Position numbers and translations under genes: made by a program
Shown: positions 9,001-18,589 of the stretch, in pieces
Position numbering within the stretch: the stretch's first letter is position 1
Layout: each line of letters starts with the position of its first letter
The notes under the pieces: generated by a model
Database searches by the model: none
The model's input: only the letters and a program-made list of their open reading frames with translations
What the model was told of the DNA's origin: nothing
Assembly: GCF_009905375.1 (NCBI RefSeq)
Contig: NW_027418181.1
Span: 1 to 64,000, forward strand
Length of the DNA: 64,000 bases
From: Apium graveolens
Taxonomy: Eukaryota; Streptophyta; Magnoliopsida; Apiales; Apiaceae
Direction of reading: 5' to 3'

Positions 9001-10586
9001 CAAAAATCAAAATATCTAAAGTGCTAGTTCCTGCCATCACTACTTCTCCAATCATTCAAATCAAAGGAAAGCCTGATGGAATTGATTTGATTCAGCTAGC
9101 AGCAGCTGAAATTCAAGTGAAAGAGCAAAGGAGGAGAATTGATGAAAGGTTGCAACTGTTGTTTGGCTCTACACAAGATAAATCAACATCTGTGAAATAT
9201 AGCACAAAGATTGAACCAATCAACATGGAGCTCAAGCCAATAGGGAGACATAAGGATGGAGAAGCTTCTTCCAAAGAACTACAAGCTATAATTCTCAAGC
9301 CCAATAAAAGATCCAATAAGGACTCTACAAAGAATCCTTTAAAAGAAGTGGACTTTCCTCCTCCAAAAGCTGATGAGAACAAGCTTTTAGGTAGAAGTAT
9401 TGCTTATCTCAAAGAGACCATGGATGAGGCTGTAAGGAGAAATAGGGCTATTATCTCTAGAGAGGGAAAGAGCATATGTGTGATGCAAGGACATCCCAAA
9501 TTCTCAATAGCCAAGAAGGAAGAAGTCAAGCAACTAAAGGCTGACAAAAGAGCACAAGCAAAGCTTGAACAACAGCTAAAGTCAAGTCAAATTGAAGAAG
9601 AGAAAGGAATTGAAGTCAGGGGTGAAGACAAGATTGCAAACCTAGATGAGGTTTTTGGGAGTATATTTGGTGAGAGTATGGAAGAAAGAGAGGAATGGCA
9701 GAAGGGAAAAAGAAGAAAGGCCAAGGCACATAGAAGGAGTGAAGATAATACTGAAGTAACCAAATCTATATCTAAACCACTACCTTCCATACCTGAACCT
9801 CTTGTTGCTAATCCCACTATAAACATCCATGGTGAACCAATCATTCCAAAAGAGGAACCCATTGATTGGGACACCATCAAATTGCCTACCTTTCTAACCA
9901 CTCTTCCACTACCAAAGAAACAGAAAAGAAAACCCAAATCTACACCTCCCATAACCTCTAAGAAATTCACTCAAAAACAAAAGCCTAAGCCTAAGCCATC
10001 CATTTCTAAAGATGATTATGTTCACATCTGTGACATAAAAGAAATTTCAGACATTGAACTCTATCTGGATGAGCTGGAGGATGTAAGAGGAATAGCTGCT
10101 TACAGACAGCTACCAGAGAGATTAGTGTTCAGATACAAAGGAGCTGGGGAAAGAACATGGCCTCTCCACAGGATTCTGAATGAAGGCTACTCTACCTTGA
10201 TTAGAGTCTTTTCAGCTATACAAAAGGATTCTGGCTTTACCAGAACTGCCAAGACTGAAATTCTCAACAAGATTGCCAATATAAGGAAAACTTGGAGGGA
10301 GCCCAATGCTTTACCCAGGACTTTACTCATTCAAGAAAGGGGAATTACAATTCACAAATCACCTCATTGGTTGATGGAATTTAGAGATGATAAAGGAGTC
10401 AGAAGATTTTTCAGACTTGAAGACCAACTCAAGATTGCCAGCAATGAAACTCTCAAGGAAATGCAATCTAAGTTGGATATCAGTGTTGAAGATGAAGCTG
10501 AATTCTTCAGACAACTCCAACTCCAAATTGAGGAAAATGATAAAGGGCTAGGAAAGAAAACCAGGGAACAAAGAAGAAAAAGGTGA
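6078..10586 (+). CDS. Third ORF of element A (1502 aa, intact, function unknown)
   Basis: Uninterrupted 1502-codon frame. The start ATG at 6078 sits in a strong plant context (AACAATGGCACC), and the Met-Ala-Pro start is shared with C and B. The N-terminal region (about residues 1-260) resembles the plant retrotransposon-encoded 'putative transposon protein' domains, with the shared blocks KEWSF, SNFD and YYARF also found in B. The middle (about 280-900) is low-complexity, Ser/Thr/Gln-rich and holds six TCAACGGAT copies. Coiled-coil stretches follow (about 860-1000 and 1100-1200). The C-terminal 190 residues (from about YVHICDIKEISD) are well conserved with element C (63267-63824). No signal peptide, transmembrane helix or furin site is apparent, so an envelope role is unsupported. 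Its own TATA box suggests separate transcription. Confidence 0.85.
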   Translation: MAPVVKIMSQSGFIYEKNNFIALVEKNEAHSDYHKMMDFIKNCKLSYAMLEAPTIYCEVVEEIWTTAEFNSIDMTISFTLKGKNHCINCDDLQACFKLPENNAMTPHTDNDVSSMLDSIGYSLNSASLGSIRRKGLRKEWSFLGDAFIKVFSGKFSNFDAITSSLVNMLYMLVSDRYFNLSNYVMLELGTRLGNKANRPNNIYYARFFMLLANHVAEGLVIINENNKLKCWAQEKRVLADLLRMDLNSSVPLVYLPIMNAPQVGEVIASTTPTSSNPSISLSSSVAMKSVTMPQQISTKVTKTKLSKSKTKKTTSVVSQKTTVVTPTINPEGSEQGVSGEGRGEHQRNPQDKEGELSASQASQATVSQKAVVVEKVSSTSLVASSQKDVTIENSSQPGTQNKRGRDTEAKHSPTKAFIRRKKARTQSSTQGAHTAQIHPSVSMPSQTQFDVAPINVESQPHSLTIITHQSPNTSSPSLDVDMLFPSIPDSPSLQLREEPHSNTGDHHLLDDLLDHPQILSDIIEGSVSPHLKSIYTDSTVISLSISTSFPSSTDITHPLTSGCSSTDKLNSSYPLITSVSPSTDIPHPLIVSPHITESIPSVEDMNTVQSLLGLREGSENLSERLGCSQAKGEIESSKMHAISSSMAKVSERSTTLVGEGEGVSCVSQGEPLMQENREKERKAGTVDIRVEPAIASESMIVDDAEKERQFQQHYKAVIDNISLDADTFTHPVSAYQMLAAQGNEEAEKTLHLVHTTESLQRDKAAINKMASTAGEPSEEFGVNSDDDDSVSFDGSMNLGGDEGPSSIPNLPEWALTKEYRSGEFNVSLVKQINTIQQAIQNTSHASIKAILQAHLDSLHLMKLQQVKQNLSMDDLRKDIADLKSYSSEKLDSVMPYGTLQDLVLRLKKESVTEKRLAKLEDRVQVIEDSVATILHNQQSQTSLLMQLAKAQGLTPHLDDNKKGESKREGEGEPSTKIKISKVLVPAITTSPIIQIKGKPDGIDLIQLAAAEIQVKEQRRRIDERLQLLFGSTQDKSTSVKYSTKIEPINMELKPIGRHKDGEASSKELQAIILKPNKRSNKDSTKNPLKEVDFPPPKADENKLLGRSIAYLKETMDEAVRRNRAIISREGKSICVMQGHPKFSIAKKEEVKQLKADKRAQAKLEQQLKSSQIEEEKGIEVRGEDKIANLDEVFGSIFGESMEEREEWQKGKRRKAKAHRRSEDNTEVTKSISKPLPSIPEPLVANPTINIHGEPIIPKEEPIDWDTIKLPTFLTTLPLPKKQKRKPKSTPPITSKKFTQKQKPKPKPSISKDDYVHICDIKEISDIELYLDELEDVRGIAAYRQLPERLVFRYKGAGERTWPLHRILNEGYSTLIRVFSAIQKDSGFTRTAKTEILNKIANIRKTWREPNALPRTLLIQERGITIHKSPHWLMEFRDDKGVRRFFRLEDQLKIASNETLKEMQSKLDISVEDEAEFFRQLQLQIEENDKGLGKKTREQRRKR
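7731..7845 (+). repeat. Inverted TCAACGGAT pairs inside third ORF (element A)
   Basis: Copies start at 7731 (+), 7747 (-), 7770 (+), 7795 (-), 7821 (+) and 7837 (-), strictly alternating in orientation. The first and last pairs have centres 16 nt apart, which would give 9-bp hairpins with 7-nt loops. They read Ser-Thr-Asp and His/Tyr-Pro-Leu in frame. Confidence 0.88.
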
Positions 10587-10774
10587 TTTGCTCAGGCTAA
10601 AGGAGTATCCTTGGAAATACTGTAAATCTTCAATTTCCTCCTAGTACATACATTTTTGCAGCATTTTCAAATTTCTACTTAGTTTCAATTCATATATCTG
10701 TTAAGTGTTTTGTTATCATCAAGTTAACCCTGAATTTATGCCTACAATTCTTATAGACATAAATAGGGGGAGAT
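10587..10774 (+). other. 3' leader and polypurine tract of element A
   Basis: Short non-coding stretch after the third ORF. The polypurine tract AGGGGGAGAT (10765-10774), which primes plus-strand DNA synthesis, abuts the LTR start TGTTAG at 10775. The stretch GTTTTGTTATCATCAAGT upstream is also found near the window's right end in element C. Confidence 0.85.
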
Positions 10775-11062
10775 TGTTAGGAATATATGTGCATTAGTTT
10801 GATGATATGTTTAACAAAACACTTAAGTAGAAATTCAGTGTCTGTAGCCTCAACGGATAAGACCACTTTGGCTATCCGTTGATGGTGTAGCTTTACTTAG
10901 AAATAAGTCTAGTGTTGTAGCATATTTCAGTCTCTGTATTTAAGATGTAATTCTTAGAAGTTGAGAGAAACTATGAGTCATGTTGACTACTAGAAGATAT
11001 GCAGATAGGAAGGCCAATTGTAAATATTTCATGCCTTGTAATTTTGTATAAATGAAGTGGTA

Positions 11063-11207
11063 TCAACGGATGACTTAAAGACCTTCAACGGATGAGAAGC
11101 TAAGCTTCAACGGATGTCTCTAAAGCTTCAACGGATAACATCCTTCAACGGATGAGTGCATCAACGGATGAAAGCTTCAACGGATGTTCTGTTGATTAAC
11201 CGTTGAT
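11063..11207 (+). promoter_or_regulatory. Direct TCAACGGAT array in LTR U3 (element A)
   Basis: Seven head-to-tail copies start at 11063, 11085, 11107, 11128, 11145, 11161 and 11177 (steps 22, 22, 21, 17, 16, 16), and a variant ACCGTTGAT lies at 11199. The array ends about 110-130 nt upstream of the LTR TATA box, an enhancer-like position. Confidence 0.85.
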
Positions 11208-11313
11208 AAGTGGTAGTTGTACCTACAAACAGAGGCACGTGGGTGAACAGAGATAACTGAAATGTGGCAGCCTAATTTCAGGAACATCAGAAAAAGCAGC
11301 CGTTCTACTCTAG

Positions 11314-11320
11314 TATAAAG
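11314..11320 (+). promoter_or_regulatory. LTR TATA box (element A)
   Basis: TATAAAG in the LTR, the likely core promoter for the genomic RNA. In element C the corresponding place reads TATGAAG, so it may be damaged there. Confidence 0.5.
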
Positions 11321-11872
11321 AGACATTAAGTCAACAAAGTACTGGAGTGAACTGGAGAAGAAACAAGTGGAGATCTTACTTTATTATTTTATATATCCTT
11401 GTCTTCACTTGTAAACTTGGTAATATATAAACCAAGTAGTAGCTAGTAATTAGATAAGAATTTTTCCAGAGCTGTTTAGAAAAATCTTGAGAGAAAAATG
11501 ATCTAGTTTGTACTAGGATGCAGCTGTGATCAAATTCTTAGATCACAGAATTTCTGAAATACCATCTCTTGTGGAACAACAAATCCACCAGAAAAGTTTT
11601 TAAAGGTTTATTGTGTTCTTTACATTTGTGTTTGAATATATATCTATCTGTATCAGCTTAAAGCAATTCACACACTTGTTCATCTTGAACACACAGTCTT
11701 TATAAACTGCTCAAAACTTGAAAAAGTTTTGAGATTTACATTCAACCCCCCTTCTGTAAATCTCATTGTTAGTTCTCTAGAAATAACAACTACAGTACTT
11801 ATCTATTTGCATTTATTTAAAATTAAAGTTTGATTATTTTTTCCATTTATTTCTCCGATTTATTACTAGTAT

Positions 11873-12571
11873 CAGTGTTGTAGAACTCGGCCGAGTCGCC
11901 GATTAATCTGCCGAAGTGAAATTAGTGATTCCAATCTTATTTGTCTAAATCGCTGCATAACCCAGTTTAAGTAATATCGGGTCAAAACTCGGGTCAATCT
12001 GTAAAATCGAATTTTTAGGCTAAAAAATGAATAATACTTTCTGCCGATAAAATCATTTCTACCATCTATTTCACATCAATTTTTTCTTTCAATTTCATTT
12101 GGGTCGTCGAAAAAGTTCAAAGAAAGTTCCAGATCCAAGAAAGAGTGAAGTTGAGCTCGGCTGGATATGATGCGTGATGGAAGAGTTGTTGAGGCATGGA
12201 AGAGTTGTTGAGGCGGCGGTGAGGAAGACGATGAGGATGCGAGAGCGCGAGATAAAGAAAGAGGACGAAGAGCCTGTTATTTATAGATTGTTGAGAGTGA
12301 GTGGATGGATTGCTTCCGAGAGGTTTGTGATTTTTGTCGAAAATAATGTTTGTGAATTTGTGAAATTATGCTTTTTATTATAATTTTTAGTTTTGCAACT
12401 TTCAGTTTGTTCAAGACATTGGTTATGGAATATTGTACATTTCACGCGAATGTTTGTAATAATTATTATATATATAATATAATATATATAATTATATATT
12501 AATATTAAATTACTTCTGATTTGTTACCGATTAATTCTTTTAATTACCGATTACGGATTTACGTAACACTG
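11873..12571. mobile_element. hAT-like non-autonomous DNA transposon, about 700 bp
   Basis: The left end reads CAGTGTTGTAGAAC and the right end is the inverted ..GTAACACTG, giving a short CAGTGTT terminal repeat. The flanks CTAGTAT and CTAGTAA could be an imperfect target duplication. The interior is AT-rich (TA tracts at 12468-12500) and has no transposase; the 69-codon frame at 12174-12383 does not resemble a known protein. The weak similarity of the ends beyond 7 bp keeps this tentative. Confidence 0.45.
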
Positions 12572-12802
12572 CTAGTAAATATATTGTTGTTAAATAATTC
12601 ATTCTAACATTTCTCCCAGAACCAAACAAGCCTCAAGGCCCTCAACCACTTTGCAATTACAATCTCTCTCCCCTTCTCCCTCTCTCGGATTCTCTCCCCC
12701 CCTCTCTTCCTCTCTCTCTCTTAAATTCACAAACCCCTAAACTACAAATTTCCCCTAAATCCCCCAAAACTAACCCTAACCTAACCTAACCCTTCCTCCA
12801 AA
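12572..12802 (+). promoter_or_regulatory. Host-gene promoter/5' UTR: CT-rich tract and telo-box repeats
   Basis: A long CT-rich tract (about 12660-12722) is followed by telomere-like AACCCTAACCTAACC (about 12771-12792) directly before the ATG. Pyrimidine patches and telo-boxes are common near start sites of broadly expressed plant genes, so this fits a constitutive promoter and leader. No clear TATA box was seen. Confidence 0.55.
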
Positions 12803-15690
12803 ATGGATCAAGAAGACGAAGATTCATCAATCTCCTCAAACCCTAACCCTAATCTCAATCTCTACCATCGTATTATTAACTCCCCTGTCTTACAATCCTC
12901 TAGCTCCCTAGAGATTCGCTTATTCTACGTTCGTATCGCTCCCTGTGCTGTCGATTACGTCCCTACTCACCTCAATCTCCGTCATCTCCGTCGCGAACTA
13001 GGCGTGTCGCTCGATATCAATAGCGTCAAGATTCCGGCTTCAGAGAGCTCTTTGATCACCTTGCGTCGTGATCGTATCGATAAGGAGAATGCGGAAGTTA
13101 CGTATGTCAGTACGGATAATGTGAGAGTTTCGGGTGCAGTGGAATTCGAGGTGTTGGAGGAGGAGGAGCTTGTGTTGTGTGGATCGTTGGAGCGGATTGA
13201 GGGGAATTGGAGTGGGGATTTGAAGACTGGGTGGAGTATGGATTGTTATATTGGAGGGATTGTTAACGGTGGGGATACGGCTTTTTTTAAACCTAAGTTG
13301 GGGATTTCGTCTCCGTCGATTGAGGTTTATATTGCAGGGTGTTGTTGTGGAGTGCCGGTTATTTTGACCAAGACGATTCAGGTGAGTCCGAGGAAGAAGA
13401 ATGTTAGGCATGGGATGCTTGATGCGATTCCGGAAGATGAGGAGGTGGATAAGGAGAGGAGGAATGGGAATGGTTTGGTTCAGCATTTGAAAGTTCCGGT
13501 AAAGTTTGTTTTTTGCTTAGTTTATTTGCTTTAATGGTAGAATTATGTTGACGAATTTACTTTTTAGAAGTGTGGAGTAGATGGGACTTGAGGAATTTCT
13601 TGTAGCGGTCAATTAGAATAGTGACCAGTTGTAGTAGATATTCGTTAATGTTTAGATGTGTATATATGCAATACAATATACATTCTTTTACTGTATTTAA
13701 CTTGCTAATTATAAGAAAATACTAACCTAAAACGAAAGAACTGTTACTACTTGTCGAAAGATGAGGATGAAGAAACAAGTAATTTTGACAAGGAGAGACC
13801 AACTAAAGGTTCTAATGTGAAGTCATAGGTGTTCAATTTTGATAACAACAAAGGTGGACCTACGAGGGACCCAAGAAAGCCAACTAACCTGGCAATCCAA
13901 AAACCTCCATCCAGTACCATACACATACAAAAAGAAAGCGTATACTATACTTAATATAACTATATAAGTACCACTATTATATGTTTTTGTGTTCCTAATA
14001 ATAAAATTGTGTTACCAAAAGATGAAACCTTTAGCTTAGGCAGTTTATGATTCAATGAACAGGACTAGTGTTGTATACAGTGATGGGATATCGGGATCAG
14101 CATAGGTTACGAGTAGTTTGTGAAGCATCAATGTTTGTAGAAGTTCAAATTTGCTTCTTTGTTGATTTTCTATATATTTTCTACAATGCAAGTAAGTTAG
14201 GTATCTAGGAGAATATATCCTCCGAATAGGCTTAGTTGTGCATTTATTGATAGAATTCAGGGTGATGAATTGTACATGAAAATTTTATATTATGATATGT
14301 TAGGAAGGCAAAGTATAGTTTACAAGAAAGATATGGCTAATATGTCGGTGAAGAAGAGAAGAATAGTGATTTGATCATTTAGTCATTCTTTTTTTGAAAT
14401 GAGATAAAGAAGGATAATTGTGTTGATAATATCTGGAGGACTTAATATTTACTTGGAGGCAGTGATGTGGTTAATTTTGCTCTTTTGTTCACAGAGTCGC
14501 TATTTCGACCTGCATCGAATGTTTACTATCTCTATCTGCATCGAGAAAAAGACCTTTTTTATATATAGTTTTGTTGACTTTGCTTATAAATATGGTACAT
14601 ATCGTGTCTTCAGCAATGTTCTGAAAGCACCCATAGCGCTGGGGAGTGAACGTCCAATTTTGTGAAAGGCATTTTTGGGTAAAATTCACTATTTGATTGA
14701 AAAATTGGATTAAAAATTGGAACAGGTGGAAGTAGGCGGAGTTAGGCATGAATTAAGTTTACTTGTAAGATTTTAAAATAATTAGTATATTCAATCAATC
14801 CTCGCATCATAAAATATATTCGATAAAATGTTCTGTTTAATCCATGCCCATCAGATTAATCGCCAGAAGGCACTTTCACCCCCAGACCTGCTTAGTCCTT
14901 TTTAGAACACTGCACTGGTCTGATGTTCAGACTCTATTTTCTCTGCGTGATATTCCTGACATTAGTTTATAAGGGTGAAGATCTCGACTATAGTTTGCAG
15001 AGTAAAGAGGTGTGTTGATAAAATTAGTCAACTGCCAAATATACATTGAGTTTTTGGTACACGACTTTTATCTTAAGTTGATGTAACTGGTTGAGCATAC
15101 TTTCATTCCTGCTGTTGGCAGTGTTTTCTCAAATAACTTACTGATACTTCTTTCAATTATCAAATGTTTCTAGTGATAGAATGATACTTTAATGTTAGTT
15201 CTGACTATCTGTTGACTTATCTTAATGAATCCCCTTCTGCAACAGCCATCATGTGAGTTTATGCTCGATACTTGCAGTTCTGCTTATAGTATTGTATTGG
15301 CTTGTGTAACATCGATGTCTTGATGAAAACTCGTTATGACTATCCCAAAGTATTATATACTATACACTGTACCCCTGAACTTGTACCACATGTTTTTGCT
15401 TGGCACATATAAATGTACTTACCACACTGATGTTTGACGTCATATGACGGTGTATGTAGGTCACAGATGCAGAAGTTGATGACTATGATCCTGATGGTAA
15501 ATTTGGACAGAGTTACTACTCAGATGATATGTACCCTGGTGAGGATGGCCAGCTTACATGGTTTAATGCAGGTGTAAGAGTTGGTGTTGGAATAGGGCTT
15601 GGGATGTGTCTTGGTGTTGGTATTGGTGTAGGACTGCTCATGCGCTCATATCAAGCAACAACTCGTAATTTTAGGAGGCGGTTTTTTTGA
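12803..15690 (+). CDS. At1g01500-like conserved plant protein, 308 aa, two exons
   Basis: Exon 1 is 12803-13498 (232 codons), the intron is 13499-15459 (1961 nt, GT...AG, phase 0), and exon 2 is 15460-15690 (76 codons plus TGA). Recognisable blocks are LEIRLFYVRI, LRRDR and ISSPSIEVYIAGCC. The protein matches my recollection of the plant family typified by Arabidopsis At1g01500, sometimes labelled 'erythronate-4-phosphate dehydrogenase family', although no dehydrogenase motif is visible and the molecular role is unknown. Residues about 269-293 form a Gly/Val-rich hydrophobic segment followed by a basic tail ending RRRFF, possibly a membrane anchor. The ATG follows the CT-rich leader and telo-boxes. 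The gene appears intact and is the only clear host gene in the window. Confidence 0.88.
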
Positions 15691-16479
15691 ACTACTCTTC
15701 TCGGTGGGTGAGTGACAGTTGTGTAACAAATAAATGTGAACAGCAGGATTTGGTTGCTGATAAATGTGGGATAATAGAAGATCTTAGAAGCGGGTGAGCT
15801 GTTGTAAGTGTCAAAGAGGCACTATGCAATACATCTTGGTATAATTGAGAAGACGGTTTGTCTGTCATCCCTCGAGCTTTGGTACAAAAGAAATGTTTGG
15901 TTTACATGAAAACTCTGGAGAACAGATAGATACAGTTACATGATGCTTCTTCCAGTTGAAGTACTATTGCACCAGAGTAGAATCTACCTGCAGGTGAGCC
16001 TATATGCTTTGTCGTCTTTTTTGTAATGTTTAAATGGGATTAATATTGCGGATATAGCTACTTCGAAAGATTTTGTATAGGAGGTTTGATTCTGTGACTT
16101 TAAGTAGAAGTTGCAAGAAACTGGTTAGTGTTGTTTTGCATTAATTTTATTATCTTTTTCTTTCTTCATCTGTTTGTTAAATTGTAATATGAGTTGCACT
16201 GTGAAATAAATAATAGTGCTGTAACCAACTCTTCTTAGAATAAAAGATTTTCTTATAAGTTCTGAAAGGTGGCAACTGATTACTGTTTCCATGTCGATTT
16301 CAGTTGTAAAATGTTGTATTAAGTCACTGAAATAGTAATAAAGAAGTTCGGTTACGGTCAGTGATTTTGCGAAGACAACAATGTGTGATTACGGACAGTG
16401 GTATCCGGATGGATGGTCTTGTGATGTCTTGTAAAAGTGTATATTGAAATTTAAAGCTTTGGATAGTATTATATTCTAA
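15691..16479 (+). other. Host-gene 3' UTR and downstream flank
   Basis: No coding region. Possible poly(A) signals (AATAAA-like) lie at about 16206, 16240 and 16337. CTGCAG|GTGAGC near 15990 could be the start of a 3'-UTR intron but has no confirmed acceptor. The junction with element D lies somewhere between about 16310 and 16490. Confidence 0.4.
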
Positions 16480-17341
16480 CAGTCAAAGCAAATAGGACTC
16501 TTATGCAAATGTAGTCCCTTTACAAATGAGACAGGGTATGAAACAGTCTCTATTAATTGGAAAATGAAAGTAACAGAAATGTAAATCCAGTATGCTGAAA
16601 ACTGAATAAGTAAAAACTGAAGAAGTAAAAACACCAGAAGTTTTCACTTGTTTCGATCTTTAATTTTAGTTTTTGGCTTACATCCAAGTCCCTATGCCAA
16701 CTAGCATAGAAAATGTATTATATCAACTTTAATAAAGAACTTACAGTCTTTCCTTGATTACAAATATAACACTTGAAAGAAAGCTTTTCCCAAGCTATTT
16801 TGCTATCTAGCCCAATCAAGTCTTGCCACAACCCGATACAAAGTTGATATGATTACACGAGTATAAGAATAAATAAATTGATTACAACTCAAACTATATC
16901 TTGTTCGACTGGATTTGTATCTCGAGAATAATGAACAAGAAAGTGTTTTCAGATGAAGAGAGATTGACGTGAAAGTATTAGTATTCAATCTGAAATACTA
17001 GTTGTATTTAAAGACAAAGTCTAACCGATGTTTGTCTCAAATAAAAGATAAGATAGCTGTTATATTCAAAATGGTTTTGTTTGAATTAATTTGAATTAAT
17101 ATGTTAGAGTATTTTGTAAAAAGATAAACTTAGTTAAAGATAGAGATTTGAAAAATTCAAATTAAGTTTAAGATAAGGTTGTTGAAGATGAGGTTTAAAT
17201 CCAGTCAAACAAAGAGGTACATTAAACCCTAAACCTTATCTGCTGGGATGCGTTAAACTCAAATTAATCTTGTTGAATCATTCTGTTGCATTGAGTTAAT
17301 CCCATTATGTTATTTCATCATCAGAAACCTCGAAGCTAACA
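16480..17341 (-). repeat. 3' LTR of element D (left border approximate)
   Basis: The right border is firm: CTAACA (17336-17341) abuts the polypurine tract. The left border is a guess in the range 16310-16490. It contains AAATGAGAC at 16524 facing AGTCTC at 16545, the D-specific motif. AGTCAAAGCAAATAG near 16487 recurs at about 29697, inside D's spacer, supporting its place in D. Confidence 0.5.
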
Positions 17342-17743
17342 ATCTCCCCCTTTTATGATGATGACATATTGTTCCCCCTATCAAAAACACTTAAAGCCCT
17401 GAAGAAAAGAATTAGTAACAATAGAATACATAACAGATATAATATGAATGCAACAATGCGAATGAGACAGTAATCATAAAATATAATGAGACACACAAAT
17501 GAGTCGGTCCTAATTATACTAAACAAAACAAAGAACAACCCACCCATTTAACCAGGGTGTCCAGTTGTCTTTGAAAACATCCAGAATCATTCAAAACATC
17601 CAAACATGTCTTAACAGAACCCAAACATAGTCTTAAAGCAAAAACCAAACATAGTCTTAAGGCAATCATTAAAACAAACAGTAAAACATTAAAACAAGCA
17701 GACACTTAAGACATTTCCTCCCCCTTCATCATCATAAAAGGAG
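17342..17743 (-). other. Polypurine tracts and 3' spacer of element D
   Basis: On the - strand the PPT AAAAGGGGGAGAT (17342-17354) abuts the LTR. A second block AGGGGGAAC lies at about 17371-17380 and a third GGGGGAG at 17718-17724, just after the third-ORF stop. GAATGAGAC (17460) and TAATGAGAC (17484) are D-motif copies 24 nt apart. Confidence 0.65.
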
Positions 17744-18589
17744 TCAATCGGAATCGTCTAAATCAACCTGTGTCTTCCTTTTGCCCTTGCCAGAGCCTGA
17801 AGCCTTATTCTTAGCAGATGGAAAAACTGGTGCAGATCCATATTCAGAAAAGAGCTTGTCGAATGCATCCTAAGCTGGTGCTTTGCCGTCTCTTTCTCGA
17901 AGCCATTCAAAAATCTTTGTCTTGTATTCATCCTTTGTCATCCCAAAAACAGATAGAGGGGGAATGGCTGGTAAAGGCAGAGGATCAGTAATTTCTTCAA
18001 GTGTACAGTCTCCTATCCAATCTTTCTTACGGTACCAGTACATCTTGGCATTGTCTGGCATCGCAGACAGCTGCTGAGACAGAAACTTAGTCTCGGATCC
18101 TAACTGAAAGAACAACTTGACAAATTCCTTCTCCCATACTTTGGCAGTGGTGCACATACCCTCTTGCAAGGAACCAAACTCAAAATCTAATGTATTTTCC
18201 AATCTTTTATCGTGAGCATACATACATCAAGTTTAGAGTTGAAAGCATCGAGTGACTGACAAACTTGTTTGTTAAACAATTCATAAGAGGCTCATATCAT
18301 GCTAACCTGAGAAGTGAGGGACCCTAAGGACTCTACTGAAGCAAATTGTTAATTTAACGAGGCTACAGCAGCAGAGTTCTCATTCAATTTGGCTAACAGA
18401 GAATTGAGGACAGTAGTATTATCTTGGTCATTAGGCTCAGAGGCATAGTGTGGTGATTTGGGCAAACCACCAAAAGAACGATGAGCATCATCAAAGAATA
18501 AATTATTTGAATCAGAAACTACAAGACCATTTGCAGTCAACACGGACAAATAAAAAACACTTAATTTTTCTGACTTAACAGACTCAAAA
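17744..18589 (-). pseudogene. Third ORF of element D, 3' portion (downstream of E insertion)
   Basis: Continues the frame of 28717-29492 exactly once element E and one copy of the CAAAA duplication are removed. This half holds a Ser/Asn-rich linker, a charged region, and a Lys-rich end finishing at a TGA (17744-17746). In-frame stops near 18349, 18280 and 17871 show decay. No TM segments or catalytic motifs are visible. Confidence 0.75.

Larger units (their letters stand above)
1..11788 (+). mobile_element. Element A: SIRE-type Ty1/copia retrotransposon, 5' end outside window
   Basis: Reading rightwards the element holds a broken gag, a pol in copia order (protease, integrase, reverse transcriptase, RNase H), a 550-bp spacer, a 1502-codon third ORF, a polypurine tract and one LTR. 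The 5' LTR and gag start lie left of the window. The SIRE (Sirevirus) assignment rests on RT wording such as [12 protein letters not shown], the long third ORF and the GGGGGAGAT polypurine tract; an RT tree would settle it. The 9-mer TCAACGGAT, on either strand, occurs about 30 times in this element; chance would give about 0.1 (2 x 11788 / 4^9). Confidence 0.93.
10775..11788 (+). repeat. 3' LTR of element A (1014 bp)
   Basis: Starts TGTTAG after the PPT and ends AATAACA after the CAACCCCCCTTCTG block that also closes element C's LTR. Contains one motif pair (10850/10874, 24 nt apart), a direct array (11063-11186) and a TATA box at 11314. Its length matches element C's LTR (about 1015 bp). 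The 3' TSD cannot be verified because the 5' flank is outside the window. Confidence 0.85.

Noticed and set aside
6078..10586. Third ORF as a retroviral envelope gene
   Set aside because: SIRE elements are sometimes said to have env-like ORFs, but no signal peptide, transmembrane helix, furin site or Cys pattern is visible here.
1408..11207. Motif copies as a codon-level (protein) repeat
   Set aside because: Copies occur in two different reading frames and in non-coding spacer and LTR, so a peptide repeat cannot explain them.
11773..11872. Target-site duplication for element A
   Set aside because: The 5' flank is outside the window, so the bases after 11788 cannot be compared.
12174..12383. 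69-codon frame as a host gene
   Set aside because: Lies inside the hAT-like element, has low-complexity charged sequence and resembles no protein.
13040..13486. 148-codon - strand frame opposite host exon 1
   Set aside because: Shadow of the real coding exon; its composition (Asn/His/Pro-rich) reflects the complementary strand.
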